Shown: positions 44,026-56,569 of the stretch, piece after piece | How the letters are laid out: each line of letters opens with the position of its first letter | How positions within the stretch are numbered: the stretch's first letter is position 1 | Assembly (NCBI GenBank): GCA_017562135.1 | Contig: QEYB01000266.1 | Span: 1,302,001-1,366,000 of the forward strand | Source: Dipylidium caninum | Lineage: Eukaryota; Platyhelminthes; Cestoda; Cyclophyllidea; Dipylidiidae | Direction: 5' to 3' | DNA length: 64,000 bases | Notes under the pieces: model-generated | Databases searched by the model: none | Told to the model about the DNA's origin: nothing | What the model saw: only the letters and a program-made list of their open reading frames with translations | Position numbers and translations under genes: made by a program

Positions 44026-47000
44026 ATGTGGGCTTCCCGCCGATTCATCCTTGTGAGGCCTTTTCGGGGCATAGCTTACCTAGTGACCACGCTTAACACA
44101 TGTGCTGATGATGGAGATTTGGGGGGGAGGGGGACTACTGTATTTTCCTTTATTTTTAATTCTCATAATTGAAGCTATGCTACTTTGGTTAGCAAGTTTA
44201 ATCCGCTTATTTTGAATGTGGTTAGCAGCTTTTTCTCTTTTCAGAATCATGCTAGACTCCTGTTTCGGCGGGAACATCATAATGTTTGCATAGTTGGGAG
44301 CGGTCCTTCGGCCTTTTACGTTGCTCAATATCTGATGAAAGTAAGAGCTGTCATTTGCTAACTAAATTCAAGCCCTGAATATACTGCCATTTATATTTTT
44401 ACATATTACCCACCTATTTTTCAAATAGAAAAACGAGAGTGTGCGAGTTGATATCATAGAGAAGCTGCCTGTACCTTTTGGCCTTATTCGGTATGGGGTC
44501 GCTCCTGACCACCCTGAAGTCAAGGTGAATCATAAATAAATCCCTTCATATCGATATCCTTCTAGAATGTCATCAACGCCTTTACACAGGTAGCCAGAAA
44601 TCCTCGCTTTCAGTACTACGGAAATATAACTGTTGGTGGTGACATTTCGCTTAGGGATCTTCGTTCCAATTATGATGTCGTTGTACTGGTATGCCCCTTC
44701 ATCATATTTCTCATTTATACAGGCTTATGGAGCTTGTACTGACAGACAAATGGGTATTGTTGGCGAGGTAGGTTGGGTCACCCTTTCTCATTTGATTTCT
44801 TAGGATTTACCTGGTGTCTTATCAGCTAAGGATCTGGTCGGATGGTATAACGGCTATCCCAATCACCGCACAGCAAGTCATTATTTCATTTCTAGCTTCC
44901 AAACACACCCAACAAAGTTATTTATTTGCGGTTGCCTATAGTTTGCTCCAGATTTGGATTGCGATACTATCGCCATTGTGGGTATGGGAAATGTCGCTCT
45001 TGACGTAGCGAGAATTTTTCTCTCATCCGTGGATCGGCTTAAGGTAGGGCTTTAAATGCGTTATTGTGCATGTAGACAGTTTATGAATTGCTACATAATA
45101 ATTTAGCTTTTTGATACCTACACCAAACATTACTCTTGAAAGATGCATGTTACATTTTCCACAAGCGAATTTGATGTACGTTCAGTGAAAGCATGGTTTT
45201 AGTGTGAATGCACACCGACCTAATATTCAGTTTATTACTCCATGAAAAATCTCGATGGGATTTATTAAAGCGCCTGTTTAATTGATGGCTATACTGTTAG
45301 ATATCAGAGAGGATCTCAGGTTCTCACCTTTGATTGCCTTATGTTTATGCTTCCCTAGTTTTAAATTGACTTTTTGTAGTCTCTTGGCAATATCCTGTTT
45401 TTTTCCACTTTTAAAACTTTGGATTTCATCATCGTATCCTATTAGGCTGAAATAATCGACTTATATTTTTTGAAGTTGCAACAGTATGGACATTTTTAAC
45501 CCGAGCGCAACCTATAATTTTTTTTCAATGGCTTAAATCCAATCGAGTTATTAGGGTTTCCCGATTATACTCAGAATACGCTATGCCTAAGCACACACTT
45601 TTTCAGTGTAACTTATATAGTGAATGCGGACCTGAGAAATCAATTAGTGCCTATTTTTTTGTACTTAAATGTGAGTCGAAATTTAGGTGAAAAATCGGTA
45701 ATTAAATGATATGGCAAAGTCTTATCTATCTGATAAATTAGTCTGAGTGGGGCTTTTTCTGAAATTCGTAAATGATACCTAACTACAACTTGTCCATTCT
45801 GCTATTGATATTTTGATCTTTGCTTTGAATGCATTGCATATACTAATATGGAACATTGTTAATCGGAAGGCTGTCAGTGACGCATTTTACTTTCGATATG
45901 GATATACCAGGCTTTATTCTTTACATCCCATGTCATTTTAAGCACTCTTAAAGTTACTGAAATACTACAAAGGTAGTTAAATTGCCATGCATTCTTCGCG
46001 GCTCCTAATGTTTTTGGATAATTTAGTGGAATTATTATTTCCATAAATACATAATGGCGTCCAATCCTCTAAAAATGCCTGGTAATTTTTGCACTTTGTA
46101 TACTTTGATGCCGTGAGATTTACATGTTATCTTCATCGTGATCTTGCTATCCAGCTCCGTTAAATTATTAGTGTCTGACGATTAGTGTCATATCTTAAAA
46201 TACGTTTTAAATCTTCACTTGGGTTATGATGGGTAGATTTTTGGTGTGCTTTTGACCTCGATGCCTCGGAAAAGTCTTATTTGAGTCACTGATTTTGGCA
46301 GTCCAATTTTAATCTGTTTGAATTGTTTTAATTATTTAACCTGTTAGCATGTTTTTCTCGACTGCTATTCACTTTACCTCTTCAATGATTAATTTGCACT
46401 TTGTCTAAGTTGAAGATGTAGTTAATTCTTAGTGAAATGAAGTGTAAACAGTATTTGGATTTTCGATACTGATTTATATTTCTATTCAACTACAATTCCC
46501 GTTTAATTTATTTGCGCCTATGAAATCTCGTTCAAAGTATTTGGCAATCCCTTCTCCTGGTTTGCAGAAAACGGACATTCCTGAAGCGGTGCTAGAGCAT
46601 CTCTCGAGCAGTCGAGTTCGCCGGGTGATTATAATAGCACGGCGAGGGCCCCTGCAGGCAGCCTTCACGTTGAAGGAGTTCAGAGAACTGTGTTGTCTCG
46701 GCAAAACGGAAGGGACTTCTGCTGATGGTTTTCGTGTAGAATTCGCCCCAAACGGTATTTTTGATGAGGCCCTGTTGTCAGGGGATGATCGTGTCAAGCT
46801 TTTTTCAGGTTAGTCGACTATTTGTCCACTTATTTGTTTGAGTAGTAAGTATTTGTAGATTTCACTTTCTAACCCATATTTAATGTTTTGTCTTAATGTT
46901 CGGTAATTGCAAAAACGTAACCGTCATCCACTCAGCTATGTCATCCTGCTCTTCTTTCCTTCACCAAAAAACGACGATTAACTGACATCACTTGTTTATA

Positions 47001-50000
47001 ATTTTTTTCAGCTTTATACATTAGGAGTCAGAAGTTTTGCCTTTGCGAACCATTGTCCCTTTTTTAAGTTCATATGATCTCCAAATTTGACCTACTTCGC
47101 CTTTCTTAATCTCTTAAATGTTAGACATAGTTGATAAACACGCCTGAATATCATCAGAATCCTCGGTATTCTTATTTTTACTCATCCGACATTTTGATAA
47201 TGTTATGCAATATCGCCTACGCGCACGTCTTAGGTACCTTAAAATCCCAAAAACACGTCTACAATAGTAATTGCTTTTATTACACACAATCAAAACGAGG
47301 GTATGACTTAAAAACAGTGTTAAAGATAAAGGCAGACACGACGTTTGAGCTCTTGGTAATCCTCTCTACTAGCTAAAAGTTTTTGCTTATGTTTGGTTCC
47401 TTTGGCAATAACCCCAGCCACCAAATTCTAGGGTCTTCTCCTTTTTCATCACATTCTTTGCTCCTTTATCCCCATGAAATTAATTCTACTTGCAGTGTGT
47501 TGACTTCGATATGCTGGACATTGTTTGTGACCATTTAATCCCCTCAACGAAAGAAGTCATCAGTTACAAGATGGAATACATGCAAAAACAGATGCCATAT
47601 CTTCGGAATAGGGGTATTTCGATAGCAATTTTAATCACAAACCATTGTACTTTGTGTGTTTTACCAAGTAATTTTATGATCTCGAGTGGAATTGACACCA
47701 CTGAGCTTAGGCTTATCATATAGGTGGGTCGGTGCCATCCCACCAGTGTCACTACTACCTTGTCTCGTTCGATTAAACGATGGCCTATGTTTTACTGAAT
47801 TTTAAAATTTATGCATGTTAAGACATGAGTTATCAGCCATAACTAATTTACCAACTTACTAGCTATCAAAATATTGTTTTTCAAAAGAAAACCATTATGT
47901 CTTTGCACCCTTTTTGAGTTTCGAGATTCGAAATAGTGTCCCATACAACACCCTTATATTATTCGGGTATATCTTTACTGGTCTATTACTTGTTTTTGCC
48001 CCCATTACCATTATGTCCGATTGATCACGCTGCAATTATCATTACTTCACAACCTTAGGGTCCATTCCCCTCTTGTTGCCAAGGTTTCTTTTCGTGCTCC
48101 ACCATTTTTATTTATGCTGGTGGTAGTGATTTTTACGGGTCTTGCAGTGGGGGGGGACGTGATGAAAATAGTGTAAATAACATCATAACACCACTCTTAA
48201 TACCTGAGAGAGGGCGAAAGGCTCGGAGCTTTTGAGTAATCTGAGCGCAGGTGTACACAAATACTGTGTTTTGCATTTCGATGTGCCCTGTAGAAATCTA
48301 AAAAACGGATTAACTGTTACACGGTATTATCATCTGTGCGTCGTCTTTCGTGTTTTTTGCGACCGCCTCTGTTAGTTCAACTGACCGGCTGCCCATAGTC
48401 GCATTTGTCATATCTACCTTAAAGGCCGCAAAACATCCTACTAAATGAGTTCATTTTGCGTACTATGGGGTTTTTTGACGAACAGCAGGGAATGAAAATT
48501 TTTAGTATTATAAAAAATAATCTGGTTTCAGAGGATGTAGTAAAGTTGCAGATTGTAGAGAAGTCAGTTTGTCAAGAGTAATTGAAGCCTGATGTAGTCG
48601 CCGTGGGTAACCATGCAGTATTATTATGTCGTTTTTTCCTTCATAAGTTTCTCATGCATGATATCAATTTCACGACCATGGGGCTCCACTGCTGTTATGT
48701 TTCCACCTGGTTGTATGAACGAATAATGGACGATCACTTTTTGGGCGCTCCACCATGTTTTCTGATGAAATTTCAGCTGTGGGATGTATTTTTATCTATC
48801 CAAATGCCTGATCCTTTCCTGTTATCATGCAAAATCCACTTCTCATCACAGGTGATGGTTTGGTGCATAAACGGCAGTCGCCCGATCAGCTGCAGTTGCG
48901 TCAGTTCGTACTGCAGGCACACATGAGTCCACGTTTTATCTTTAATTATCGGACGTAGATCTTTAAATAGCCTTATGGACGGCTAGTTCCTAGCTCAGAC
49001 TCAATTTCTTTTATCACATGGGCCGATGATCTCCGTCGAGGCTCGTTGACGATACTCAAATTGTTAGAAGGAGATTTGTGGAACCAACATCAAGCATATT
49101 TTTCATTAGTGAGTCCATCTTCGAACTCCTCAATAACGTTTCTCCAAGCTTGTTGAGCTGCACTATCATTTTGTTTGAACTTATGCAAAAAATTATATGG
49201 AAATTGCGTTTTGATTTTATTTTATTTCGGCAAAAAATAAAAGTAGAGTATAAACGCGAAGAATTCTTATCAAATGAGCATGAAGGATGCCTTTAACATT
49301 GATAAATAAAAGTCTCGGGCGAACTTTACGATATATCTTTCTCAGTTGCACCTGAACACAGACTAAACAAAAACACTCGTTTAATAGTTTCCAGCAATGC
49401 GTACTTTCTTTTTTTAGAACTTTCGCGTCCTCGCCGTCGGCTCATCGAGTACATGTTGGGGGCAGCAGGTGTCGGGGCTATGTCTGCACAACACAGGGAC
49501 ATGGAGGCGTCCCTCTGCTGTGAATTTCGCTTCTTGCGGTCGCCGGTTCAAGTGATACCCCGTCGCCCCCTGCTTGAGTGGACGAAATCGCCAGCTGCCG
49601 ATCCAAACGCCTCAAACGTGGCTGGTATTGACCTGCGCGTGAACAAACTGGTGGTAAATGGTCCTCACTCAACTTCTCGTATCCCTATTTTACATCTTGA
49701 GTTAATTTTCTACGCTCCAGGAGAATGATTCATTTAGGTTCCACTCATTTGGGGTTAAGAATTTGTATGTTCATTTTCATATTATGTTTCGTTGCTCAGG
49801 TAAATGATTCGTGACATAACGCAACTCAATCTCTAGATTCCTTCCTCGAGTATGTTTTTTCAAGTAGAATAGAACTGTAACCTAACCACTGAGATTAAAA
49901 ACTACGTCTATTAAGTTTGATCTTCATAATATTGTTAGTGGTTTGGTTAATCTATTTATTCCTCTATTGCAATATTTTTTGGCTTGATAATTTCCAGGTG

Positions 50001-52005
50001 ACTTGGTATTAGGACAAAAATGGTCCACATCCAATTGCTGTCTTGCTCAGTGATCTCTGAAAGACGTGCATTATGGGGTGTCGCTCTTTACCAGTCTATT
50101 CTAATAACAAGACGACATGGGATTTTAGTATTCCTGGTCGTAATAAAACATCATGGTTGGGGAGAACCCGAGAGGCCATACAATGGCCCGCAGATCAGAT
50201 CATAACCCGAGGGTAGGTAATGCCGGTGACAATGAAATCTAAGTTGTCAAATGTGCACTTCTAGTTGCACCCAGCAATTGATGTCGCGCCTTCAATTAGC
50301 TTCGTAGGCGAAGTTGGCAATTTAAACATGTGAATTCCGAAGGCCGCGGGTAAATTAAGAAAAAAACAAAATCGTGCTTCCATACTGCACTGCGATAGTC
50401 TGTATGTAAACGCCTTTTCTTCCTAACTACCCCCTTGCTGAAGGATATTTTGCTTGATTTAACCAGTTCGCGCTGGTTAAGCGATGGAAACGCTTGATTG
50501 CAAGCACACTATTAATTAGTTGTGATCATTTGCCAGTCACACCTATTTTTATTATCACATTTATGTGATGTCCTTTAGGTGGTTTACTTCAAATTTTCTC
50601 CTGGTAATAGCTCTTTTTAATGTAATAGTCGGTTGAATTTCGTCGCAGTAAACTTGGCATTTCGTCCTGGAATTGGTGTTATCATTTTCCCTTTAAGCGA
50701 TCATTTATGTGTAGGCCGGAAACGCTGAAAAACGTATATTTTTGGCGTTGTTGTCATAGAGATGTGAGTCAATATCAACAATAGTCTTCAATTCTCCCAA
50801 CCTCGCTTTTCTCATTTGTCAGCTGGGATTACTATTTGTCTAATCATTGTCTCCTACTTGATTCTTCGCCTTAGGGCCCGTATAACGAGCATCAAAGATG
50901 CGTGCCAGCAGAGGTCCCGAGTCTAGAGCGCCTCGAATGCGGCATCGTTGTGCGTAGCATTGGGTACCGCAGCGTGCGCATTGATCCCGATTTACCTTTT
51001 GACGAGGATCGTGGAGTGATCGCCTGCAGCGACGAATACGGACGAGTCCCGAACCACTTAATTGAGGACGGCGTCGATGCCGGCGCTCTACTCTACGCTT
51101 CTGGCTGGGCCAAAGTCGGCGGAATCGGTGTCATCAACAACACCCTTGTTGATGCACGCGCCACTGCTCAGGCGATTCTCACAGACCTTACGGGCAAAAA
51201 ACACCCTCCATCTCGACTGGGATTTACAGGGGTTGCGGAGATTCTGCAAAAGAAAGGTTTTAGTGTTTATGACATTCTCAGTCCAACCACCACCCCATTA
51301 TCCATTTCAATGCGTGTTCAGTTTTTTTTGAACCAGTTGTTTTGTTTTTTTTCGTGGAGGAGGTGACATGAGAGAGACCCGAGTCCTGTTCTCTCTTGAT
51401 CTTATCGTGACTTTGTGCCTCAATATCCGCATGGCGACAAAAAAAGTATTTGATGGGTGTCCGTAAGAGCCGATGGGTTGTCAAGACTGTCCTAGTTAAT
51501 CCGGTAACCTCTAAGAAAACCTTACAGAATATCTGTGTTAGCTGTCTAACATTTTTCTTTAATTTATACCTCGTAACGCCCTTTATTAATGACATGCGGA
51601 GCAAACCATTCCACTAATTCACATATTCATGAAGAGGCACCACGTTAGGTCCACTTTGTTGGAGCGTTTCTTTGTGCTCTCTATTTACAACAAAGCTATA
51701 GGTGTAACAGGTTGATGATAAGCAGAAATAAAATTCTCATTTTACTTTCCACTATACCTAAAGTCCAACACAAGGAAGGAGTAGGTTAAAGAAAAAGTGT
51801 CGGTCTCTTGATTCTACGTATGCGCTTATTCCGCATTGCAGGTGTGCGCCCCGTCACTTTTGCCGACTGGGAACGCGTGGACACTGAAGAAAAGGAGGCG
51901 GGCCGAAACCTCGGTAAACCGAGAGAGAAAATCACTTCTTTAAAGGAGATCCTACGAATTGCCTTTAGTGAGGTGGCCAAGGAGCGCAGTGGGAATAGTT
52001 TTTAA
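44026..52005 (+). CDS. FDXR: Mitochondrial NADPH:adrenodoxin (ferredoxin) oxidoreductase, eleven exons
   Basis: An FAD flavoprotein that passes electrons from NADPH to mitochondrial ferredoxin for Fe-S cluster assembly and related pathways. Exons: 44026-44052, 44245-44340, 44429-44524, 44566-44688, 44723-44767, 44804-44876, 44952-45043, 46568-46808, 49418-49653, 50875-51256, 51842-52005. Phases agree throughout, giving 524 residues (human 491). The N-terminus MWASRRFIL then NHARLLFRR is Arg-rich, as expected of a mitochondrial presequence. The FAD motif is VGSGPSAF (about 26-33), followed by [19 protein letters not shown]. The NADPH motif is [12 protein letters not shown] (about 163-174), followed by [12 protein letters not shown]-terminal blocks are [20 protein letters not shown] and [11 protein letters not shown]. 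Exon 1 could instead end at 44082 (GTGACC donor), adding ten residues. Small introns (34-41 nt) sit in the first half and introns of 1.2-2.6 kb in the second. Confidence 0.95.
44525..44803 (+). other. Three 34-41 nt introns in FDXR
   Basis: Introns 44525-44565 (41 nt), 44689-44722 (34 nt) and 44768-44803 (36 nt) are flanked by conserved FDXR coding blocks and have GT..AG borders. Downstream introns of the same gene reach 2609 nt (46809-49417). Confidence 0.9.
45044..46567 (+). other. FDXR intron 7
   Basis: A 1.5 kb AT-rich intron with no internal frame of note. It separates the NADPH-binding GMGNVA exon from the ARRGPLQ exon. Confidence 0.85.
46809..49417 (+). other. FDXR intron 8
   Basis: A 2.6 kb intron, the largest in the gene. 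Frames inside it (47131-47376, 48582-48926) do not match FDXR or any family I recognise and are not used. A G-run of about nine bases lies near 48149. Confidence 0.8.
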
Positions 52006-53461
52006 AAAGATCAGCCCATTTTCTAACCAGTCTTCTTGCCTTTTTTGCCCTCCCCGCCTTTAATCTTCATTGTATATAACCCGTTTTTGTTTCTACGGGG
52101 ACAGAAGGGAAGTGTAAAATGCAAATAACCTCAGAAATTGTTGGGAAAGCCGAGTTCAACCCCCTGCGGTGCTTCAGACGAAACTTGTCGGCGGGTGCCG
52201 CATTAACCGGCTTATTAGTACAATACTCATTTGTAACCCTCAAATCTTTTTTGTACGGACTTCACAATTGGTGTTAATTTGCAAGTGCGTTTGTAATTTC
52301 GTGTCCCCCGTCAAGGGTCACTCCATTCGAGGCGTCGTTTGGCGGCACAGGCTGATGCCGGTGTGATCAACTACGGGGTGGAAGTGCAACTTTTTAATGT
52401 GAATAGATTGAATTCGCAAACGAACTGCTTGCCGAGATGCTGCCGTCGTGGTGGGGATGCGTTTTTGAGGATTTCTAGTTGCGGGTGCAGTTGGGGCATC
52501 ACCTCCAGCGGCAGTTGCCTGTCGAGCGAAGCCGGTTCGTGCCCCGTGAGCAATGCTGATCGTCCCCCTCGTTCTGCGCTACAGGCATCCCGGGTCCCAG
52601 CCACTCAAAGACTTTCTTTAGGCTGGTGTGGGGGGGGAGGCGGGATTTACGGCACTTCGGTTGGTCAGCGCGCCGCCGGACTTGACCAGTTGCCGTCTCC
52701 CCCTCGGCTTTCGTGGTGAGTGATTGGATACACTTGTGTAAGGCTTGCCACACTCCTCCTCCGCACTCGCAGCCACCATCCCCCTTAATATGTAATAACT
52801 CCCATACACACTTAATTAATATTGAAAGGGAGCTTGCAAAATAACATTTCGTTTAGTGAATCCACTTGGTGTGTTTTTTACGGCTAATTCGGATAAACAT
52901 CAATTAAGAGGATTCTCGGGTGATTGATTCCTGCGCGTGATTGCCGACATACTGTTGGGCTATTGTTGATCAGCTCCCGGTGGGGGTGTGGGCGGCCGGG
53001 AGTAGACGCAGGGACGCGTGGCCGGACCCGCCATTCGCTATCTTTCGTTGGCGCGTCATCTGGACTCTTTCGATGTCAACTTCAACACCGAGGACCGCAG
53101 TTCCTAGTGCAATGGCCTGTTAGTATTTAGTAATGTGGTTTTGTATGACAGAAGACTGCACCTACAGCGCAACCGTTTCCCCATAGCCCTTCGCATTTCG
53201 ATGTGCACTTTATGCAGCTCTCATTTTATTGCTTCGGTTACCACAACATGATCTTATTCTCTAATAACCATGTGATTCGACGTGGCATTCAGGTGCAGAC
53301 GATGTCGCTGCCGCAACTAAGTCGACTCGAATTAGGGGCAATTGGGGCATCTCCTCGGGCCTTTACCTCATAAACTCTGTTCGATCCGAAATAATCACCG
53401 AGTTAGTAGTTAACTCTTCGAAATTCACAGGGCAAACCAAACTGGTTTTTTGGGTTCACAG
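52006..53461. other. FDXR downstream region with frame-ambiguous coding-like patches
   Basis: After the FDXR stop, two GC-richer patches (about 52330-52720 and 52985-53110) are open in several frames on both strands. One plus-strand frame in each looks protein-like: ANELLAEMLPSWWGCVFE near 52420-52475 and RYLSLARHLDSFDVNFNTED near 53035-53095. A third stretch at about 53293-53405, after a TTCAG, contains RGNWGISSGLYLINSVRSE. None could be joined with consistent phases and none is recognised. Confidence 0.25.
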
Positions 53462-53578
53462 AAAAGTTGGTAGTCCATGTTATTGACTTAGAGCTACTCA
53501 AACACCCAGAGTGTGTGGTTCCATTGCTAGCAATTCCTCACCGTAAATCTGCCTCTCATGCCTACGAACAGGGCTCAG
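53462..53578 (+). CDS. Candidate exon of an unnamed plus-strand gene
   Basis: A T-rich tract ending TTCACAG precedes this segment and GTAACC follows it. The open frame contains VHVIDLELLKHPECVV and is protein-like. It starts with two codon bases and ends after one. No family is recognised and no partner exon is proven. Confidence 0.3.
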
Positions 53579-54835
53579 GTAACCACCGTCCTCGATGCAC
53601 TTCCGCTCCTTTCAGCATGTCAGGGACGCAGCACACAATGCTGTTTCTCACCTGCTCATATACGTCTGTAATTTGCTTACTAGAAGTACGCACTTCATCC
53701 GTCAGTTCCACTCTACCTTTCATCTATTCCGACGGTAAGACTCCCTCTGCCGTCCCATGACTCAAAACCCACAGGTTACGATGCCAAGACTCGAATAGAA
53801 TAATGAGCTTCTGCTAGTCAGCCTTTTTACGCCACCTTGCATGATGCCACCTCTTTTGTACGTGTTCTCCTAAGGCCTGCAATATAAATTATACTTCACA
53901 CAGTCTTTCTTAACTATGCGCTTGCACTTTACGACTATCGCCGTTGTCTGTCAACTCTGGCAGGTGAGAAGATGGATGGTCTCTTATGTGACACTGCAAG
54001 GTCACTCTGAGAGCGGCGGAGTAGCCAATCGAATACGGGCTTGCTGACTGCATAAAGTTTCACTTTCTACCCTATAACCTTCATTCTACCTTTTCAAGGA
54101 CACGTGGCTCCTTACACCAGCGCTCGTCTAACTAGAAGCATTGACAACTTATAAACACTCATTTCCCTACACATGTTTAATGCGAAATATGTTCCATTTG
54201 AACCTCATTGGTCTTGATAAGACCTTACTGTCTCTCTCCATCCAGATTCTCTTTTAAGGTGACACAAGCGCGGAAGAACAGTTTTTTTCCATGAATGTCT
54301 GCGATCCTAGTCTCACTACCCCGTTGGGTGACACTTCCGCTAATCACATAAGCCTTCACCGTAGGTTGAAGGCGGTCTTCTTTTAAGAACCCTAAACCTT
54401 AGTACTCGGCGGTTGTACTGCGTTTATTATGTTAGAGACGACGCCGCGTGTGCCTCAGGGAAGTGGAGTGTCTTATTTTCACAGACCTGTCTTGGCGGAA
54501 CCGGTCAGTCCTTGACGGTAAATTTTGAAAATGCCCCTAAACTTACGGGTTCTTCTAGCGATAGGCGCCAAAAAACACTATAGTTGTGTTTGTGTTTATT
54601 TATATTGCAACATGCTTTAATGTTAGGATGAAAAAATGGAAACAAATGACTTAAAGTAAGGCCTCATTGACACGTATTCTTACATTTAAAATTGATGAGA
54701 ACAAATTTACTGTGATGAAGTCAGCAATGAGCATTGCCTCCCCGTCAATTAGACCTTCTACACGCAATTCGGAGCACTATTTTTCATGAGTATTTTTTTA
54801 ACATCTCCCTTCTGCCATTAAAAGAAGGTTATTAG

Positions 54836-54912
54836 TGAGACAAATAAAAGCTCAAGCTGCTGCTCCAAGTAAGATTGCCATGTACCTGAATTCACCGAAT
54901 TCCGATCTGCAG
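54836..54912 (+). CDS. Candidate exon of an unnamed plus-strand gene
   Basis: Flanked by ATTAG and CAG|GTGGTG, with a frame containing RQIKAQAAAPSKIAMYLNS. It starts with two codon bases and ends at a codon boundary. The composition differs from surrounding non-coding DNA, but the short length makes chance possible. Confidence 0.3.
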
Positions 54913-55011
54913 GTGGTGCTCATCTCAGCATCTCTAAAGCACTCGGCTAAATGTTGCCGTCAGCCCTGGCCATCTGTGGGCAAAGGGTGCGGCCAAGGGC
55001 AGGGCTCACAG

Positions 55012-55030
55012 CCCCACCCCACCCCGCCCC
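55012..55030 (-). other. Perfect four-run G-quadruplex motif (minus strand)
   Basis: Four runs of exactly four C separated by A, A and G. The minus strand carries four G4 runs with one-base loops, a canonical strong quadruplex pattern; the plus strand could form an i-motif. It lies just downstream of the candidate exon ending at 54912. Confidence 0.7.
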
Positions 55031-55919
55031 ACTGGCCTCCACCCTGCTCCCCCGGGGGATTCCATCCCCTCGACGGGCGTTGGGGTCATGGGGATTTGCA
55101 TACATGCATTGACAATGTAAGTAGATGACTAGTTATTTAGAAACCCCCTGAAAATTAGCCGAGCAGTGTATTTAACTCAAAAATCGTCAAATTGGCCACA
55201 GACAATGTTATAAGGGAATATAGGTCAATCGAGGTTCAAGGAAACTGGGGGCAAGTGAAAGGGTGAGGGTCGGAGCCATGTGCCGCCAGCGGTGGAGCAG
55301 AAGTGTGCTGATCCACAACACTTCTGATTTCTGGCCACGTGTGTTAAACACGCGTGTGGGCGATCCCGTTTCCTACGCCTCGACATCGGCGTTGGTCATG
55401 CCAGCGGATTAAACGATTGCATGTGGGGCCAACTGCTTAAGAGGTGAATTTATCATCCCGAGGTGTGAGCGATCAGCGCACGTTAGCCGATGCTCCCTGA
55501 AGTGGTTGTGGCTCAAGAGCCCTCCACTAAGGGAACAGTCAATCAATACCGCCAATGCCGCTATCTCTGCCTTCCACCACCGCAACCGTCGAGTCACGAC
55601 GTGTAAGTTGACAACTCTTGCATTTAACCGGCCCTTTTGGAGCCCCAAAGCGTGGGTACTGCTCCGCGCAACCAGTGATTCTCCATCAAAACTGCCTTGT
55701 CGATGTGGGCGGCCGACTGGCAACGCCATGGCAACCATTCCTGCAAAATTTTGTTACGAGCGGCTACGAGTAGTTGAAACTTCAAAGATGATGTTTCTCA
55801 TCCAATCTCAAAAACAGTCGTGAGGTGCATTTGATCCAAGTGGTAGACGCACAGAACTCGGGTGGCTGGCATAGAAGAGACAGCGAAGTCGGCCTTCGGA
55901 GGACGGCCTAGTGTGTGCG

Positions 55920-55946
55920 GACGAGGGAGACGAGGGAGACGAGGGG
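55920..55946. repeat. Short 9-bp tandem repeat
   Basis: Nearly three copies of the unit ACGAGGGAG in a purine-rich stretch. Confidence 0.8.
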
Positions 55947-56274
55947 TTGTGACAGAATCCACCGGTAGTGTAGCCTCAATACCTCAACATAGTTCCCTCT
56001 TTCTGGCAATTCGTGTAAAATAGGGAGACTTAAGTGAAAAAGGCCTTCGTCTTAAGGCATAGCGCTAATTTTTACTCCCTTATCGGTGCTATCTTTAGCC
56101 TCTCGAGAAGTCCCTAAGTGCTTATTCGAAGATGCAGCATGACGAGGCGCAAGAATGGCTGAGTTGGGGAAAATCTCTCCCCCGCATCAAGCGCGGTTGG
56201 TCTCCAGCCTTCTGAAAGGCGGTCGTTTGTTTTCTTTAGCGTCCATAATGAAATTACAGCAACTGGCGCCAATT

Positions 56275-56300
56275 GGGGGGGGGAGGGGGGCAGGGGAGGG
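56275..56300 (+). other. G-quadruplex-type G-runs
   Basis: Four G-runs of 9, 6, 4 and 3 bases with loops of one or two bases on the plus strand, about 80 bp upstream of a candidate exon. Confidence 0.6.
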
Positions 56301-56380
56301 CACAAGCACCGTCGCAGGCTGAAGCGAGGTGCGCATCACCCATAATGTGTGATTTTACTTGTGGCTTCTCCGGCGCACAG

Positions 56381-56569
56381 GCGTGCGGGTGTGTGCGGTT
56401 CTCACTCCTCGCAGACATTACACGAGACTGTGTTGAGAGCGCTCGAAGGTGTTCCTCCGAAAGGCCGCCGGAGTGCGAGCAGACAGCCTGGGCTGTTTCC
56501 CCTTGCCGAGAAGCACTTGGCTGAGAGTCATATTCTTCGTGATCTTTCGTGTTTTCTCTCCCTTACTCG
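56381..56569 (+). CDS. Candidate exon of an unnamed plus-strand gene
   Basis: An acceptor-like tract ending GCGCACAG precedes this segment and CG|GTAACT follows. The frame has 62 full codons and reads SSQTLHETVLRALEGVPPKG, then FPLAEKHLAESHILRDLSC. It starts with one codon base and ends with two. A competing frame over the same bases is also open, so chance is not excluded. No family is recognised. Confidence 0.35.

Noticed and set aside
47490..47723. Plus-strand frame inside FDXR intron 8
   Set aside because: It does not correspond to any part of the FDXR protein, which is complete without it, and it resembles no family.
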